Assembly: GCA_947259865.1 (NCBI GenBank)
Contig: CAMYNZ010000030.1
Span: 1 to 15,799, forward strand
DNA length: 15,799 bases
Source of the DNA: an uncultured Desulfobacterales bacterium
GTDB taxonomy: Bacteria; Desulfobacterota; Desulfobacteria; Desulfobacterales; G020354645
Direction: 5' to 3'
The notes below the pieces were generated by a model. It ran no database searches, had not been told where the DNA came from, and worked only from the letters and a program-made list of their open reading frames with translations. Below, piece by piece: positions 14,529-15,799 of this stretch. Within the stretch, counting starts at the first letter, position 1. The number at the start of each line of letters is the position of its first letter. Made by a program: the position numbers and the translations under genes.

Positions 14529-15799
14529 ATGAATGAGGAAAATCAAAAAGTAACTTCTACCAAACCGGTGTTGCAAAACGAGGACTGGTGGGCCTGCTTT
14601 ATCGGCTTGTTTATCCTGCTCCTGGCCATTATCGGTGTTCATGAATTGGAAAGCGGCAAGTGGGCTGTCAGTATACTTCCCTCTTTTCCAACAATCAAGA
14701 AATGGACCAGCCTGGGAGATGCCTTTCCCAAAGGATTGGCTAATACCCTCGGGACTACCGTTGTCGTGTTTATCTTCATAACCGTGATTACGATGATTGC
14801 CGGCGCTTTCATGAAGCTTGATCTGAAGAGATACATTCCCGGCTTTATTGTGATTTTCGCCCTGACATTCGTATCCATGGTTATCTCCCAGCAGGCCTTT
14901 ATCAAAAAATGGGGCATATCTTTCGTTCTTTTTGCGCTGGCTTTCGGGCTTATCATCAGCAACGTCTTCAAGGTGCCCAAAATTCTCAAGGCCGCCGGCC
15001 AGACCGAATTCTTTGTCAAAATCGGTCTGGTGTGTATGGGAGCCACTATCATGTTCTCCGTGGTACTCAAGGCCGGAGTCGTCGGTGTAGCCCAGGCCGT
15101 GCTGGTAGCCAGCGCAGTCTGGTTCGGTACCTACTGGATTTGCAGGAAGTTTAAAATATCCGAACGCTTTAGCAGCATCATTGCCACGGCCAACTCCATC
15201 TGCGGTGTTTCCGCCACCATTGCCGCCGGTGGCGCTATCCAGGGGGATCCCAAAGAAGTGAGCTACATGATCGCCTGGGTGCTGGTTTGTGCGGTGGTGC
15301 TGATCCTGGTTATGCCGCCGATTGCGGTGATGCTGGATCTACCGACGCAATGGGCCGGCGCCTGGCTTGGCGGTGTTATCGACAATACCGGGGCGGTAAT
15401 CGCTGCCGGTGAGATCCTGCGAAATGCCCAGGGTGAGCCCAGCAAAGCGGCGGTGGATGCGGCTGCAATTGTTAAGATGGCCCAGAATGTTATGATCGGT
15501 CTGGTGGCTTTCTTGATGGCCATCTGGGCGACCATGTCCCTTGATCGCAAGGATGATCCGACAGCGGAAAAACCGTCATTGATGGAAGTCTGGTATCGCT
15601 TTCCCAAGTTTGTTATCGGGTTCATGGCAGCCTCTCTGGTTGTGTCATTTTTTGTTGAGCCCATTTGGGGAACCAAAGCCACCAAGGCTGCCGGCAAGGC
15701 TTGCAAAGCCTACCGCAGTTGGTTTTTCGCCCTGTGTTTTGTGTCCATCGGGCTGGAAACCAATTTTAAAGAATTGGTGACGGTGGGCGGGGGCCGACC
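14529..15799 (+). CDS. YeiH/UPF0324-family membrane protein, putative sulfate exporter (partial, 3' end missing)
   Basis: Polytopic inner-membrane protein of the YeiH (Cons_hypoth698) family, commonly named 'putative sulfate exporter family transporter'. The name rests on similarity, and I know of no firm transport assay for this subgroup. ATG 14529 has AGGAG (14515-14519) 9 nt upstream. The frame stays open for 423 codons to the window edge. A charged N-terminal tail (1-18) precedes TM1 ('WACFIGLFILLLAIIGV'). Several more TM helices follow. The family core includes 'ATANSICGVSATIAAGGAIQ', 'GDPKEVSYMIAWVLVCAVV', 'WLGGVIDNTGAVIAAGEIL' and 'FFALCFVSIGLETNFKELV'. At least 423 residues is clearly longer than the roughly 340-350 aa E. 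coli YeiH, with extra sequence at the N-terminus and in loops (about residues 300-315 and 338-350). It has its own leader and is separate from the CaCA gene. Confidence 0.88.
   Translation, partial: MNEENQKVTSTKPVLQNEDWWACFIGLFILLLAIIGVHELESGKWAVSILPSFPTIKKWTSLGDAFPKGLANTLGTTVVVFIFITVITMIAGAFMKLDLKRYIPGFIVIFALTFVSMVISQQAFIKKWGISFVLFALAFGLIISNVFKVPKILKAAGQTEFFVKIGLVCMGATIMFSVVLKAGVVGVAQAVLVASAVWFGTYWICRKFKISERFSSIIATANSICGVSATIAAGGAIQGDPKEVSYMIAWVLVCAVVLILVMPPIAVMLDLPTQWAGAWLGGVIDNTGAVIAAGEILRNAQGEPSKAAVDAAAIVKMAQNVMIGLVAFLMAIWATMSLDRKDDPTAEKPSLMEVWYRFPKFVIGFMAASLVVSFFVEPIWGTKATKAAGKACKAYRSWFFALCFVSIGLETNFKELVTVGGGR

Overview
The window looks like chromosomal DNA from a Gram-negative, probably sulfate-reducing bacterium of the Desulfobacterota (old Deltaproteobacteria, Desulfobacteraceae/Desulfosarcinaceae type). 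This is an inference from gene content and moderate GC: an outer-membrane lipoprotein MlaA beside MlaC and an RND exporter, a CarD-type RNA polymerase regulator, a membrane pyrophosphatase, a DUF1844 protein next to ispE, and a large YeiH-like 'sulfate exporter' family protein. All thirteen supported genes lie on the + strand. I saw no insertion sequences, phage genes, CRISPR arrays or minus-strand genes.

Layout. (1) 95-4291: a promoter, then a lipid-trafficking cluster: periplasmic MlaC-like carrier, a 12-TM RND/MMPL transporter overlapping it by 4 bp, and an MlaA lipoprotein 65 bp later. No MlaFEDB ABC-transporter genes are present in the window, so the RND protein is the obvious candidate inner-membrane partner. 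(2) 4428-10798: a housekeeping block DUF1844 - ispE - tRNA-Gln(TTG) - prs - rplY (L25/CTC) - pth - hppA, covering isoprenoid precursors, PRPP, translation and PPi-driven ion pumping. It closes with a strong intrinsic terminator. The prs-rplY gap holds a notable 9-bp-periodic inverted repeat array. (3) 11062-12844: a promoter and long leader, carD, and an RluD-family pseudouridine synthase. (4) 12966-14030: a CaCA-family cation/Ca2+ exchanger. (5) 14031-15799: a 0.5-kb, potentially structured leader followed by the first 423 codons of a YeiH/UPF0324-family membrane protein that runs off the window.

Most of the window is well-understood core genome. The parts most likely to hold something under-described are the MlaC-RND-MlaA set, including an acidic-aromatic 'FDEF' motif shared by the RND protein and MlaA; a tiny SD-led ORF in frame ahead of mlaC; the CACGGAT/ATCCGTG array at 7134-7315; and the long leader before the YeiH-like gene.
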